Notes under the pieces: model-generated
The model's database searches: none
What the model was told of the DNA's origin: nothing
Seen by the model: the letters and a program-made list of their open reading frames with translations, nothing else
Shown here: one piece after another, positions 1 through 8,216 of the stretch
Layout: each line of letters starts with the position of its first letter
Position numbering within the stretch: the stretch's first letter is position 1
Position numbers and translations under genes: made by a program
Origin: Nitrospirales bacterium
Lineage (GTDB): Bacteria > Nitrospirota > Nitrospiria > Nitrospirales > UBA8639
NCBI GenBank assembly: GCA_029261295.1
Contig: JAJDBP010000024.1
Location: 1-64,000 of the forward strand
Length of the DNA stretch: 64,000 nt
Reading direction: 5' to 3'

Positions 1-117
1 CCGCTGTGGGTCGGAAGCCGGCCAGAAGTGGACTGTTACCTGTGACCCACACTAACACTGTCTGTTCTGCTCTTATCATCAATATAAGTGGATCGGGTTG
101 CCGCCCGCTCTACGAAA

Positions 118-1029
118 TCAATCGTGGACGTGAAAATCGACACTATTCTTGAGGAGGAAGTCGGCCTCTTTGTAATCGGGGTAGAGCTTTTCCATTTCAG
201 ACATGGCCTGCGCTTTCGAATTAGCACTCGCGATCACCCGATTGAAGTTATCGATGTACTGAACCATGGTTGCGAACAATCCAACATCAACATTATTGGG
301 GTCGCCGTGACCTGGGTACACAGTTGGGTTGAGGTCCGCATACTTGATTTGTAAATCAACTAGCGCTTTCCGCCAATTTGCAATATGTGCGTCAGTGACG
401 CCGGAACCAAACCAGAGGTGCACGTTGTGGAAGCCGAAGTCCGAGGTAAAGAGGCTGTTGATATCTTCAACGTAGACCGTTGTTGGATGGTCTGATTCGG
501 CGGGTGCATAGGCCGTTTCAATTTTCAGAGTCCCGCCGCCCGTAAGTTCCAGCGTATCGTCATCAAGAACATTGATGTTGGCTTCATAATCGAATCCACT
601 TGGGTTGGTTTTGGATTTGGGTTTGAGGGTCGGTTCGGCATCGAGCCAGCCAATGCCTTCCATAAAGGTCGAAAAGCTGATGATGTCCTTTTTGATATCT
701 TTGGTCGCCACGACGATCTTTGCCTCAGGAAACTCCTTCATTAACCAGTCCATCCCGATGTAATGATCAGGGTGACCGTGACTGATCAGGATGTGGGTGA
801 GGGGAAGGTTCTTCGCCTTGATGACCTTGCCGAGTTTTTTGGCTTCGCTGGTTGCCCGTTGCACATCCATGACGACCAGAGATACACCGTTTGAAAAGAT
901 ATAGGAATTCACAGTGGCGACATCGCCCTTATACACGTCGACTTCAATTTTCCCTGCTGCCTGTGACTGTGAAAAAGTAGACAAAAGCAGGATCACTATC
1001 GCGAATGTGGTGATCGTGGTTTTATGCAT
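118..1029 (-). CDS. Exported MBL-fold metallo-hydrolase
   Basis: A metallo-beta-lactamase-fold hydrolase of 303 aa. The metal-binding motif SHGHPDH is visible with H84, H86, D88 and H89, and a later GHG (PGHGDPNN) fits the further metal-ligand region. The N-terminus is a signal peptide: KTT, a hydrophobic stretch to about residue 19, and a cleavage site near SQAAG around residue 25, so the enzyme probably acts in the periplasm. The start has an AGGAGG ribosome site 7-8 nt upstream. The substrate cannot be read from the sequence; families with this layout include periplasmic lactonase-like and beta-lactamase-like enzymes. It is divergent from the HxlR regulator at 1282, which may control it. 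Confidence 0.85.
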   Translation of the reverse strand: MHKTTITTFAIVILLLSTFSQSQAAGKIEVDVYKGDVATVNSYIFSNGVSLVVMDVQRATSEAKKLGKVIKAKNLPLTHILISHGHPDHYIGMDWLMKEFPEAKIVVATKDIKKDIISFSTFMEGIGWLDAEPTLKPKSKTNPSGFDYEANINVLDDDTLELTGGGTLKIETAYAPAESDHPTTVYVEDINSLFTSDFGFHNVHLWFGSGVTDAHIANWRKALVDLQIKYADLNPTVYPGHGDPNNVDVGLFATMVQYIDNFNRVIASANSKAQAMSEMEKLYPDYKEADFLLKNSVDFHVHD

Positions 1030-1281
1030 TATCTGCTGCCTCCTAGAATGTTTTTAAATGTTGCTATGTACCAATAACCACTTCACTTAGACTAGAGACA
1101 GTCTCATCAGCAACTGATCGCCCAACTCACTAAACGCCGTTATTTTCCTAAGGCGCCAAAGATGAGTGCTGTCATCAAAACAGACATGGGTTTCATGAGA
1201 ATAGCCCACCTAAAAGAATAATGGATGCTATAGTATCTATAATATCCCAGGTGTCAATTACGCACTTTAAGGAGACCAGGT

Positions 1282-1674
1282 ATGCTTAAAGTAACTGTGC
1301 TCGACAAAAAGGATTCTATTAATTGTCCATACCGCGATATTATTGATCGAATCGGCGATAAATGGAGTACGCTCGTTTTGGTGATCTTGGAGCAAAACCC
1401 AACAAGATTTAATGAACTCAAACGAACGATTGGTGATATCTCACAAAAGGTGCTCACAAAAACACTGAGAGAGTTAGAGGCTGATGGATATATAGCCCGC
1501 CAGGTGTATGATGAAAGTCCCCCAAAAGTAGAGTATCGATTATCCGATTTGGGGTGGAAGGTGCTCATGCCTCTTCGGCAACTTGTTCAATGGGCAGAAG
1601 AGAACCACGAAACGATTCGACATAATCGAGCGGTGTATGAAAAAAGAAAACGCTCAAAAAAACGTGTCAGATGA
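1282..1674 (+). CDS. HxlR-family winged-helix transcriptional regulator
   Basis: 130 aa with the HxlR/DUF24 hallmarks: an N-terminal Cys in NCPYRDIIDRIGDKWS, then RFNELKR, ISQKVLTKTLRELEADG and the wing PPKVEYRLSDLG. Family members bind DNA as dimers next to the gene they control and often sense reactive electrophiles or redox state through the N-terminal Cys. A GGAGACC ribosome site precedes the ATG. The 250-bp gap to the divergent MBL-fold hydrolase contains an AT-rich near-palindrome (TATAGTATCTATAATAT, about 1229-1245) that could be its operator; that is inference. The C-terminus is strongly basic (KKRKRSKKRVR-like). Confidence 0.88.
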   Translation: MLKVTVLDKKDSINCPYRDIIDRIGDKWSTLVLVILEQNPTRFNELKRTIGDISQKVLTKTLRELEADGYIARQVYDESPPKVEYRLSDLGWKVLMPLRQLVQWAEENHETIRHNRAVYEKRKRSKKRVR

Positions 1675-1716
1675 CACTAGAAGGGGACGATAGATGCGAA
1701 GCTGGCGAATGACCGC

Positions 1717-2110
1717 TTTGGGTCGGTATGAGACAATTTCACAGATCCAACACCCAATCCTCTTTTCGTTTTTTGCCAATGCGACAATTGAACTAATGGT
1801 AACCCATAACTTCTCCCCTCCATCTTTGGCCCTACTATCACGAAACGGCAGGATCAAACCCAGCCCGTGCAAACTTGTCCAGTGACAGCCCTGCATATTG
1901 CGCGTAGGCCAAGGCTTCGGCTTTGGTTATTGGCTCTATACCTTCACCTGGGATTGTTCCACTCGGCGTAACTTGCGCCCATCGTGATAGTGTCCCGCCT
2001 TCTCCTGCAAAAAAAATACGCGCCTTGTTGGCTTCGGTACAAACGAGTCTCGTGCCATTTATTATCAGTTTTTGGGGAGAGACTCGGCAACGTCACGATT
2101 AAGTGTACGG
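1717..2110. repeat. Long direct repeat, copy 1 (partner at 33,444-33,830)
   Basis: The first about 125 bp are nearly identical to 33,444-33,568. The similarity then continues, more diverged, through the pseudogene at 1838-2137 and its intact relative at 33,569-33,880. One copy lies in the left flank and the other in element A, so the flank patch was once part of, or a source for, the same type of mobile DNA. Confidence 0.8.
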
Positions 2111-2137
2111 TGTGAGAGCGCTAGGTTCTGCCATCAT
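1838..2137 (-). pseudogene. Frameshifted copy of the 103-aa hypothetical protein at 33,569-33,880
   Basis: Translating the minus strand gives a protein that aligns with the intact relative at both ends (KWHETRLYRSQQGAYFF, then GGTLSRWAQVTPSGT and ITKAEALAYAQYAGL ending DKFARAGFDPAVS). A run of eight A (plus strand, near 2010) shifts the frame, and a TAA interrupts the N-terminal part soon after the only plausible ATG at 2137. The family is not recognised. The rest of 1675-2332 holds no other gene that I can support. Confidence 0.7.
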
Positions 2138-2332
2138 GACTTTTGGCGAACCCCTCAGTTCTTAACTTATTAGATCTAGAGGCGGCTGCTAGGGAAATGC
2201 CTCAGAGGGGGAATGGAGGTTGGAGAATTAAAAATAGGGAAAGTAGATTTTATTCAGTTCCGTTTTTCGCAAAATTCTGGAAAATGCCCATTATCAATTC
2301 TTGAAATTTTTCCTGCATAGTTTTTTTGAAAG

Positions 2333-3916
2333 TTACTTATCGGAAATGTAAGATGGACGAGAATTTAGAAAATTTTTAATTTCAAGATATTGAGTCTCTT
2401 CCCCAATATCTTTATATAAATTCATGCTAGATTTGTAATGTTCTATCGCTTGTTTATACTTGGCATCTTTCCAGAAAGTATCGGCAATCCCATGATGGGA
2501 ATTTGCTTCACATGCTCTATTCTTCGACTGTGTACAGAGGGTTAAGCTTTGTTGAAGATAACTTCTGGCTGACTCAAAATTCTCAAGCTTGTTCGAAAGT
2601 TTTCCTAGATTAATAAGCATTCTAGCTTCTTCAACTTTTTCCCCAGTGTCTTGAAATAATTCGAGACCTTTTTGAAAATAATCTTCGGCCTGTTTCAATT
2701 TATTTTGCTTTATAGATAACAATCCTAGGTTACTGAACGCAAAGGCCTGGAAATTTTTATTGCCTTGTTCCTCAAATAGTGTCTTGCCAATCTGTAGATA
2801 CTTTTCAGCCTTCCCCAATTGGTTTTTACGTTGAAATAGGTTAGCCAAAGACATATAGATGTAAGGTAGAACAAGTTCATACTTGGCTGGCTTTTTAGAG
2901 GTAAGCACATCTAGCGAATCGCGGAATTGGTCTTCAGCTTTTCCTAATTCTCCCTGTTTTAGGTAAAGGTTCCCAAGGTTACTATGGATAACACTTTGCC
3001 CCAGAAAAAGCTGCAGTTCTTTAAATAACCTCAGAGCTTTTTCGAGGTTACTTACTGACTGAACGATGTTATTTTGTCGTTTATTGATATACCCAAGTTT
3101 GAGGAAACATTGAGCCTGCTGCCAAATGTTGCCTATTTTACTCCAAAGGTCTAATGCAATCTTATAATTCCCCTTGGCTTGTTCAAGATCCTGTTGAGCT
3201 TCAAAAATATTTCCAAGTTGGTAGTAAGCAGTTGCTTGGGCCACTTTTTTTTGTGCAGCTATTCCTAAATCTAAAAAAAATCGGCAAGATTTTTCTGCTT
3301 CTCCATAATCTTGAATTTGAGTTTGGACATAACAAAGTTGACTCCAACCATCAGGGTTTTCTGGGTCTAGCATTACGGCCTTTTGATACTCCGGTAGTGC
3401 CGCTTGTGGGTTACTTTTTATTGAAAGTTGCCCCAAATTTCGGCGAGCTTGGGCTGCCATTCGAAAAGCTTTTCCCCCAGCGCTCTCCCATTCCTTGGCG
3501 AATTTTTGAATGATAGTCTTTGCTTTTTCCGGATTGCCTTTTTTGGTTAATTCATCAAATGCCTCCTGTGAGCCAGGGTAGTTCTTTAAGTTCTCTGTCA
3601 ATTGTTTAATTGCATTTCTTAATAATTTATTTTCATTTTTTATTCTGAAACTATTTTCCTCCAAAATAATATTTTCTCTAATCTTTTCCTCAAATTTATC
3701 CAAAAGATTATTCCCTTGGCTTTCCATGTAATTTTGGTTGGATATATTTCCCGAATCATTCATATCAACAATTAAAGGATGTTGGATAATATCTTTCCAG
3801 AAATATATGATAATTACGATAAGACAGAATCCCAAAAGCACAATTTGTCCTGTAATCCCCCATTTCTGGAACACATACTCTTTAAGTTCATCAAATGAAG
3901 ATGGCAATTTTTTCAT
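2333..3916 (-). CDS. Membrane-anchored tetratricopeptide-repeat protein
   Basis: 527 aa. A short cytoplasmic lead is followed by a single membrane helix at about 23-41 (IVLLGFCLIVIIIYF), a coiled or linker part to about 105, then a run of TPR units to about residue 515. TPR consensus positions are easy to see: YYQLGNIFEAQQDLEQAKGNY, LGYINKRQNNIVQSVSNLEKA, SNLGNLYLKQGELGKAEDQF, FSNLGLLSIKQNKLKQAEDYF. Such proteins act as protein-protein scaffolds; no enzymatic domain is visible, so the partner and job are unknown. It is a monocistronic minus-strand gene in a patch of accessory genes and more AT-rich than the housekeeping genes nearby. Confidence 0.8.
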   Translation of the reverse strand: MKKLPSSFDELKEYVFQKWGITGQIVLLGFCLIVIIIYFWKDIIQHPLIVDMNDSGNISNQNYMESQGNNLLDKFEEKIRENIILEENSFRIKNENKLLRNAIKQLTENLKNYPGSQEAFDELTKKGNPEKAKTIIQKFAKEWESAGGKAFRMAAQARRNLGQLSIKSNPQAALPEYQKAVMLDPENPDGWSQLCYVQTQIQDYGEAEKSCRFFLDLGIAAQKKVAQATAYYQLGNIFEAQQDLEQAKGNYKIALDLWSKIGNIWQQAQCFLKLGYINKRQNNIVQSVSNLEKALRLFKELQLFLGQSVIHSNLGNLYLKQGELGKAEDQFRDSLDVLTSKKPAKYELVLPYIYMSLANLFQRKNQLGKAEKYLQIGKTLFEEQGNKNFQAFAFSNLGLLSIKQNKLKQAEDYFQKGLELFQDTGEKVEEARMLINLGKLSNKLENFESARSYLQQSLTLCTQSKNRACEANSHHGIADTFWKDAKYKQAIEHYKSSMNLYKDIGEETQYLEIKNFLNSRPSYISDK

Positions 3917-3984
3917 TAAGAGAGCTCAAGCAGGTTATTGGGAAACAAATCAAAACGAACATTTAACCCCGCCCGCACTTCTCA

Positions 3985-4206
3985 CTATAATCTTGGTACT
4001 CGGCGGATCAGAGTCAATGGTATCGATTTGGGTTCATGATAAATAGGCTGGTCCTTACCTTGGATTTTATGACACTCAGCCGAAATCTCCTCGGCTTTTC
4101 GTGCACACGGACACCAGCCACCATGCGGCAGACCACAGTGAATGGCTGCATTGTGTCCTCCTCGGTCCGCTCCGGTTTGGCCGCCTGAGATTAGCTTGGT
4201 GATCAT
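3985..4206 (-). pseudogene. Truncated molybdenum-cofactor-carrier-like (YpsA-related) gene
   Basis: The first about 45 residues (KLISGGQTGADRGGHNAAIHCGLPHGGWCPCARKAEE) match the N-terminus of the putative molybdenum carrier family, including the nucleotide-binding GGQTGADR and the GGWCP motif. Those proteins are about 150 aa; here the reading frame ends after 73 aa with an unrelated, Pro/Arg-rich tail. I read this as a 3'-deleted remnant rather than a functional gene. Confidence 0.65.
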
Positions 4207-4292
4207 GATAGAGGGTTTGATGCCGGGTGAACATTACCTGTGGAAAATTTATAACAACTTACGCCCAAAAGTTGTGAAGAAAGAATAGGTTC

Positions 4293-5546
4293 TTATTGGA
4301 TTTGCCACCGCAACAATTTCTTTCGATATGCCTTAAGTTGTGTTTCAACTTTTTCGACATAATCTTTTGCTGGACCAATCACCTCACTTGAAAGATCTTT
4401 AAGAAGTTTCTGTTTGGTGCTGTAGCGATACGGATCGAGTACTGACGACCTAAGCCCCCAAACATCTGACATTGGAGGCATATCTGCAGATTTGTGGAGG
4501 AGTAGTTGAATAGGAACTGATGGCAAGGCAGGAACGATTTTTTCTAATTCTTGTAAGACGGACTTTGCTTCAGTGAGATCGGCGATAACAAATCTGGATA
4601 TATGAGCCAGAGTTGAGAGGGTCTTGATGGTGGGTTCAGTCGATAGTGGTTTGAAATCAAACATGATAGGGAGGAAGCCGTATTTTCTTCGCAACTCGTC
4701 CCGAATTGCATGCAATATTTTTTTGCGTTCTGGCGTAAATCTACCTATTATAAGAACGCCTTTTTTCCCGAGTGTTTCTATCGCCTCACCAATTTTGGGG
4801 CTACTCAAAAGCAGGTAAATAAACTGTGCCATTTCAAGATTGTCGACGGTAATTTCGGGTTCGTCTTGTTGGGTAATAATGAGGTCGGTCTGTTTGGTTT
4901 TGTTGTCTATTCTTACATTCCAAACAGAGATTCCGTGGATCAGAGCACCACGAAAATCCGCACCTTCAACTTTTGTCTCAACTAATCGACTGCCTTGCAT
5001 GTCTGCGTTACATAGTATGGCTCTTCGAAGATCCGCACCTTGAAAGTCTGCCCCTCGCAAATTCGCACAACTCAGATCGGTCCCGGTCAGCAAGGCTTCT
5101 TTAAGATGGGCAGATTCCAGGCACACACCCTTAAGCATTTGGTTTTTTAATATAGCCTTCTCCAGGAATGCCCCGTAGAAGTTGGTGCCCCCTAGGTTGG
5201 CTTCTTTGAAATCCGCTTCAAACAAGTGTGCTTTCATAAAATTGGCGTTCTGGATATCGCATTTGTTGAATTTTGCGCCTCCCAGTGTAGCTTCTCCAAA
5301 GATTGCTCCCTCAAGCCGTGCACCCCTAAAATCCGTTTCCACCAACCAAGCTCGATAAAAGTCCGCTCCTCGAAGGTCGGCCTTCCTCAAGTTGGCGTGG
5401 CTAAGGTTTACACCCAGCATGCTAGGGGCAGAAGTTCGGAAAGATACATCCTTTAGATCCGGCGTCACTTTTGGATTTTTTTTACGCCACTGATTCCATA
5501 CCTTCACACCCTGGTTCAATATTTCTTCATGTAGGGGGCTGGCCAT
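4293..5546 (-). CDS. Pentapeptide-repeat protein with C-terminal TIR-like/nucleotide-binding-like domain
   Basis: 417 aa. Residues about 45-205 are pentapeptide repeats of A(D/N)Lxx type (ANLRKADLRGADFYRA, DLSCANLRGADFQGADL), which fold into a right-handed beta-helix. Residues about 255-400 form a separate alpha/beta domain with KKGVLIIGRFTPERK, LPIMFDFKPL and FVIADLTEAKSV. This domain recurs C-terminal to pentapeptide repeats in many bacteria and resembles a TIR-like Rossmann fold, though I cannot assign catalysis. The start follows a GGGAAGCG ribosome-site-like stretch. It sits in a small accessory patch beside small membrane genes. An effector or sensor role in defence is possible but only inferred. 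Confidence 0.75.
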   Translation of the reverse strand: MASPLHEEILNQGVKVWNQWRKKNPKVTPDLKDVSFRTSAPSMLGVNLSHANLRKADLRGADFYRAWLVETDFRGARLEGAIFGEATLGGAKFNKCDIQNANFMKAHLFEADFKEANLGGTNFYGAFLEKAILKNQMLKGVCLESAHLKEALLTGTDLSCANLRGADFQGADLRRAILCNADMQGSRLVETKVEGADFRGALIHGISVWNVRIDNKTKQTDLIITQQDEPEITVDNLEMAQFIYLLLSSPKIGEAIETLGKKGVLIIGRFTPERKKILHAIRDELRRKYGFLPIMFDFKPLSTEPTIKTLSTLAHISRFVIADLTEAKSVLQELEKIVPALPSVPIQLLLHKSADMPPMSDVWGLRSSVLDPYRYSTKQKLLKDLSSEVIGPAKDYVEKVETQLKAYRKKLLRWQIQ

Positions 5547-5644
5547 CGCTTCCCTTTCGAGCTAGTAATTTTTGTGGCTATTTAAATTTTTCTCACCTTA
5601 TAAAATTTGGTGAATAAAAGAAACTAAAAATTTAGAAGGAGAGA

Positions 5645-5987
5645 CTACGCATTCGCCTCAGGCATCTGGTTCGTTGCCTGCTTGCCCCATTCCAATAATT
5701 GAATGGTTGGGCTTAATAAAGTTTTGGCATGGTCGGCAGACAGACCGTGCTGAAGGATCACGGCCATGAGTTCTTCAATCACCGCATTCTCTTGAGCGGT
5801 AAAGCGTTGTGTGTGGAGGTCGGCGGATTCGGTGGGTGGGTGCTCGGTGGCGAGAGTGATGATTTCTTTTTTGGTGATGAGGCCCTTCTTCTCTAACAAT
5901 TCCCCCAGCGGCGGCGAGCTCATACATCGAGTCGATGGACATGTCGCAGAGGGTGAGTAAGGTTTGGCGATCGAGGGGATCAGGCAT
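5645..5987 (-). pseudogene. Frameshifted copy of the MPDPIDRKDF small protein (intact at 34,836-35,189)
   Basis: The minus strand begins MPDPLDRQTLLTLCDMSIDS and, one frame over, continues GELLEKKGLITKKEI through HGLSADHAKTLL to the shared C-terminus LLEWGKQATNQMPEANA. Compared with the intact relative in element A, one extra C in a run of five C (plus strand about 5905-5909) shifts the frame after YELAA. The product family is unknown. It is the last gene of a duplicated small-protein module (see 6044-6510). A sequencing error in the C run cannot be excluded. Confidence 0.7.
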
Positions 5988-6043
5988 AGAAGGAGCTTAT
6001 AGGGAGGTGAACGCAGATGACAATGGGGCAATGAACCAGGAGC

Positions 6044-6256
6044 TTAAAGACGGGACACACGTTTGAAATAGAGATAGCGGTTTCGTCTGCGTTGGTGAAA
6101 TAATTCTAGCGGTTTCGGCAGGACTCGAACCCTGAAACAATGCGTCCCACGGAAAATCTGGTCACGTTGACGCCGTTGCCACAGCCAGCCTCCGAGGAGC
6201 AGAAAGGCCACACTCCCGATGAGCCACAACCAGGTCAGCATTAGTTCGCGAGCCAC
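6044..6256 (-). CDS. Small single-pass membrane protein, basic C-terminus (GTG start)
   Basis: 70 aa from a GTG start. The start is supported because the second copy (35,246-35,458) has a GTG at the same place, an identical length of 71 codons, and a GGAG-type ribosome site. One membrane helix (WLWLIGSVAFLLLGGWLW) is followed by a strongly basic tail ending YLYFKRVSRL, conserved in both copies. The start overlaps the end of the upstream small gene (6241-6372) by 16 nt, again exactly as in the second copy, indicating translational coupling. Family and function are not recognised. Confidence 0.6.
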   Translation of the reverse strand: MARELMLTWLWLIGSVAFLLLGGWLWQRRQRDQIFRGTHCFRVRVLPKPLELFHQRRRNRYLYFKRVSRL

Positions 6257-6372
6257 GAAAGAGAATAATAGGCTCCGTACCACAGGACGGCCACCACGAT
6301 GATAATGAACCACAATCCCATACCCATCGAAGTTTGTTCTCCTACACTTTGATAGCTATTACGTCTGCCCAT
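6241..6372 (-). CDS. 43-aa membrane protein (YQSVGEQ family)
   Basis: M-G-R-R-N-S-YQSVGEQTS followed by a membrane helix (LWFIIIVVAVLWYGAYY). An ideal AAGGAGG lies 6 nt before the ATG; the second copy (35,443-35,547) has the same AAGGAGG and the same RRxxxQSVGEQ core. Conservation of core and ribosome site in two diverged copies argues it is translated. A hairpin (CTTTGGTA...TACCAAAG, 6387-6410) sits immediately upstream of the ribosome site in this copy only. Function unknown. Confidence 0.6.
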   Translation of the reverse strand: MGRRNSYQSVGEQTSMGMGLWFIIIVVAVLWYGAYYSLSWLAN

Positions 6373-6396
6373 CACGTGCCTCCTTCTTTGGTATCT

Positions 6397-6510
6397 TCAC
6401 GGTACCAAAGCAGTTTCATTTTCGGCCATTCCCCAAAGGAACGAGACGGCACACAGGATAATTAGAAACGGAGATAAGGTGAAGGATGTGGAGAAAGCGA
6501 TAAGGGGCAG
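6397..6510 (-). CDS. Possible CTG-initiated hydrophobic micropeptide
   Basis: A 37-codon open frame with a hydrophobic core (LSPFLIILCAVSFLWGM), preceded by GAGG seven nt before a CTG codon; no ATG, GTG or TTG is available upstream in frame. The second copy (35,580-35,684) keeps the frame, the CTG and the GAGG. Differences between copies are synonymous or conservative in the core (F/L, I/V, A/V), which suggests selection on the protein. CTG is a rare bacterial start, so this remains tentative. Confidence 0.35.
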   Translation of the reverse strand: MPLIAFSTSFTLSPFLIILCAVSFLWGMAENETALVP

Positions 6511-6519
6511 TCAGTTGCC

Positions 6520-6656
6520 TCAATTGAGGGGTAGGGCTAGCTACATGATGCTTTCATGCTGATCGAGAAAGATCAGGGCTTCTTAGCGGTTTGTAAATTG
6601 TCCGCTAAGAGCATGGCGGCCCCTGTGGATTGGACTCCTTCAGGGGTCGTGGTGTT
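6520..6656 (-). ncRNA. Conserved structured leader upstream of the small-protein module, copy 1
   Basis: Non-coding DNA conserved with 35,695-35,830. It contains hairpins readable on the minus strand: CTGATC-loop-GATCAG, and a longer stem built from (C)GACCCCTG and CAGGGG. It could be a small RNA, an attenuator or an untranslated leader of the module; there is no match to a known RNA family that I recognise. Confidence 0.35.
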
Positions 6657-6987
6657 AGCTGAGGAAAAATCTATCGCAATTTAAGCAATGCCAAGACTCC
6701 TGGTTTAGGGCGATTGCTAAATGGATTGCCTTTTCAGATGCTTCCCAGCATCGCGGACAATATGGGTCTGACTCTCCCTCTATTCGGTAGACTGTCTTAT
6801 CCCATATTAGTTTCGCTTTCTTTTCTAGAAGCTTCTGAAGCGATTCAACTTGTTCTTCCAAATGGCGGTTGGTCCTAGTGAGATCAATGATTTCTCCCTC
6901 TAGGGCACAAATTTTCCGATAAAGGTCGGTATTGCCGGCAACTTTAATGAGGTCAGCGACTTCTTTCGCGTTATCAATGATTCCCAT
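6655..6987 (-). CDS. Coiled-coil zinc-ribbon protein
   Basis: 110 aa from MGIIDNAKEVADLIK, chosen because AAGGGGGAG directly precedes this ATG; a longer frame back to 7044 has no such site. Residues 1-75 form a coiled coil (IIDLTRTNRHLEEQVESLQKLLEKK), and the C-terminus carries two Cys pairs, CPRCW and CLNC, of a zinc ribbon. Similar short MGIIDNAKEVADL proteins occur widely in bacteria with no defined role. It lies between the duplicated module and the lipoprotein gene and has no operon partner. Confidence 0.7.
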   Translation of the reverse strand: MGIIDNAKEVADLIKVAGNTDLYRKICALEGEIIDLTRTNRHLEEQVESLQKLLEKKAKLIWDKTVYRIEGESDPYCPRCWEASEKAIHLAIALNQESWHCLNCDRFFLS

Positions 6988-7213
6988 TGCTCCCCCTTGG
7001 ACAAAAGCCCCTTCTTTTTCTATGTGGTCACACCTGTTTGCCATGTTTCGATAGCTGGCTACCCTACAAAATTTTCAGTATAAAAGGAAGGGCGGGGGAA
7101 TTGGCAGACCTAATAGTGCGGCGAGATTCGGAAAGTTTTATTTGCGCGTGAAGCGACCACACATGGGTTATTGCAACAAATCCTTCACCTTCCGAGACAC
7201 CCACGGTGGGCTA

Positions 7214-7792
7214 CTAAAGACCATTGAGAATGCGCGCGCGTTGGGCTTGGAATTCCTTCTCACTGATGAGGTTGGACCCTCTTAGGGTTTCAAGTTTTCG
7301 TAGGCGGTCTTGAGCATCGCCTGCTACTTCGGGGTCTGATGGGATTTTTCGCAATTGGTGTTGATTTCGCAATTCCTGTTGGATGGAGGCGTTGAGTGCT
7401 TGAATCCAATTATTATAGTGTCCGGAAATGGTTTCTAACTTGTCAGCGTATCCCGAAATGTTGTCTGGATCTGGTTTGGAAGGTGGCTGGTATCTGAGAT
7501 TTTCACTGTCTTTATAGAGAATGCTATAGCGTTCGGCGGTGTACGGGATATCGACCCACGCCTTATGTTCTGTCTTAAAGTTCAATTCGCAACGGATTAA
7601 TCCTGGCTCGACATCCTCCATATAATAGAAAACCCTGGGGGCACCTTTGCTGCGTAGGATTGCGGCTTTCACCTCCTGCATTGACAGCGCATGCCCCTGG
7701 CGTTGAGGGACCGTTTCGTCCTGAATGGTCAACAGTCGGTAGGGGCAGCCCGTTAAGACGAGAAGAATGACGACAATCCCTAAGTATTTCAT
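7214..7792 (-). CDS. Lipoprotein with SHOCT-like C-terminal motif
   Basis: 192 aa. The N-terminus MKYLGIVVILLVLTGC is a lipoprotein signal peptide with lipobox LTGC (Cys16), so the mature protein should be membrane-anchored by lipid. The last about 30 residues (RLRKLETLRGSNLISEKEFQAQRARIL) match the short SHOCT-type helical motif (LxxLxxxGxISEEEFxxxKxxLL). The middle (about 30-150) has no recognised domain. It is a single gene facing serS from the same strand; function unknown. Confidence 0.7.
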   Translation of the reverse strand: MKYLGIVVILLVLTGCPYRLLTIQDETVPQRQGHALSMQEVKAAILRSKGAPRVFYYMEDVEPGLIRCELNFKTEHKAWVDIPYTAERYSILYKDSENLRYQPPSKPDPDNISGYADKLETISGHYNNWIQALNASIQQELRNQHQLRKIPSDPEVAGDAQDRLRKLETLRGSNLISEKEFQAQRARILNGL

Positions 7793-7860
7793 TTCCGCAC
7801 CCTCCCAATGACGAGTCGTGGATTAATCTGGTCCAGGCTAATACCCCATCAGGTGAAACT

Positions 7861-7905
7861 TACTTCCCCTTCGGCAACAGCCCCTTCTTTTCTAATTGCC
7901 TATTC
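7861..7905 (-). pseudogene. 3' remnant of an island RHH gene near tRNA-Ser
   Basis: The minus strand encodes NRQLEKKGLLPKGK and a stop, virtually identical to the C-terminus of the RHH protein at 37,065-37,262 (ELEKKGLLPKGK) and close to that at 40,484-40,675 (ELEKKGMMPKNK). Nothing of the rest of the gene is left. It lies about 190 bp from tRNA-Ser, so it may mark an element that has been lost. Confidence 0.6.
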
Positions 7906-8097
7906 TCCATCCCCTGAGCGGATAAACCTTCAGCTAACTACCCTACAAAATTCTCCGAATAAAGTGAAGGTGTGGAGGCCTGGAACGTCTAAAATGGGAA
8001 TATATTAATACAGACAAGGTGGATTTCCCAGCCCTTTCTCCTAAGGCAAAGGGCTCAGGTTGAGTGCTTCATGATATATCGAAGCCTCGGCAAAGGC

Positions 8098-8185
8098 TGG
8101 CGGAGGGGGTGGGATTCGAACCCACGGTGGCTTGCACCACGCCGGTTTTCAAGACCGGTCTATTCGACCACTCTAGCACCCCTCC
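8098..8185 (-). tRNA. tRNA-Ser(TGA)
   Basis: 88 nt with an encoded CCA. Acceptor GGAGGGG pairs with CCCCTCC; the anticodon arm CGGTC-TTGAAAA-CCG gives anticodon TGA (UCA codons); the long variable arm (GTGGTGCAAGCCAC) is typical of class II tRNA-Ser; the T arm GGGTTCGAATCCC is canonical. It lies 31 nt downstream of serS on the same strand. Confidence 0.95.
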
Positions 8186-8216
8186 GAACAATATGATGAC
8201 TGAGAAAAGGTTGGCG

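Larger units (their letters stand above)
5645..6656. repeat. About 1-kb duplicated small-protein module, copy 1 (partner at 34,836-35,830)
   Basis: The whole stretch is collinear with 34,836-35,830: three to four small minus-strand genes plus about 150 bp of conserved non-coding DNA upstream. Coding parts differ mainly at conservative positions. One copy is in the left flank and the other within element A. Confidence 0.8.

Noticed and set aside
6100-6150. T-arm-like sequence (GGGTTCGAGTCCTG on the minus strand)
   Set aside because: No acceptor or anticodon arm around it, and the same place in the paralogue (35,300-35,345) is clearly coding (VRIIPKPL).
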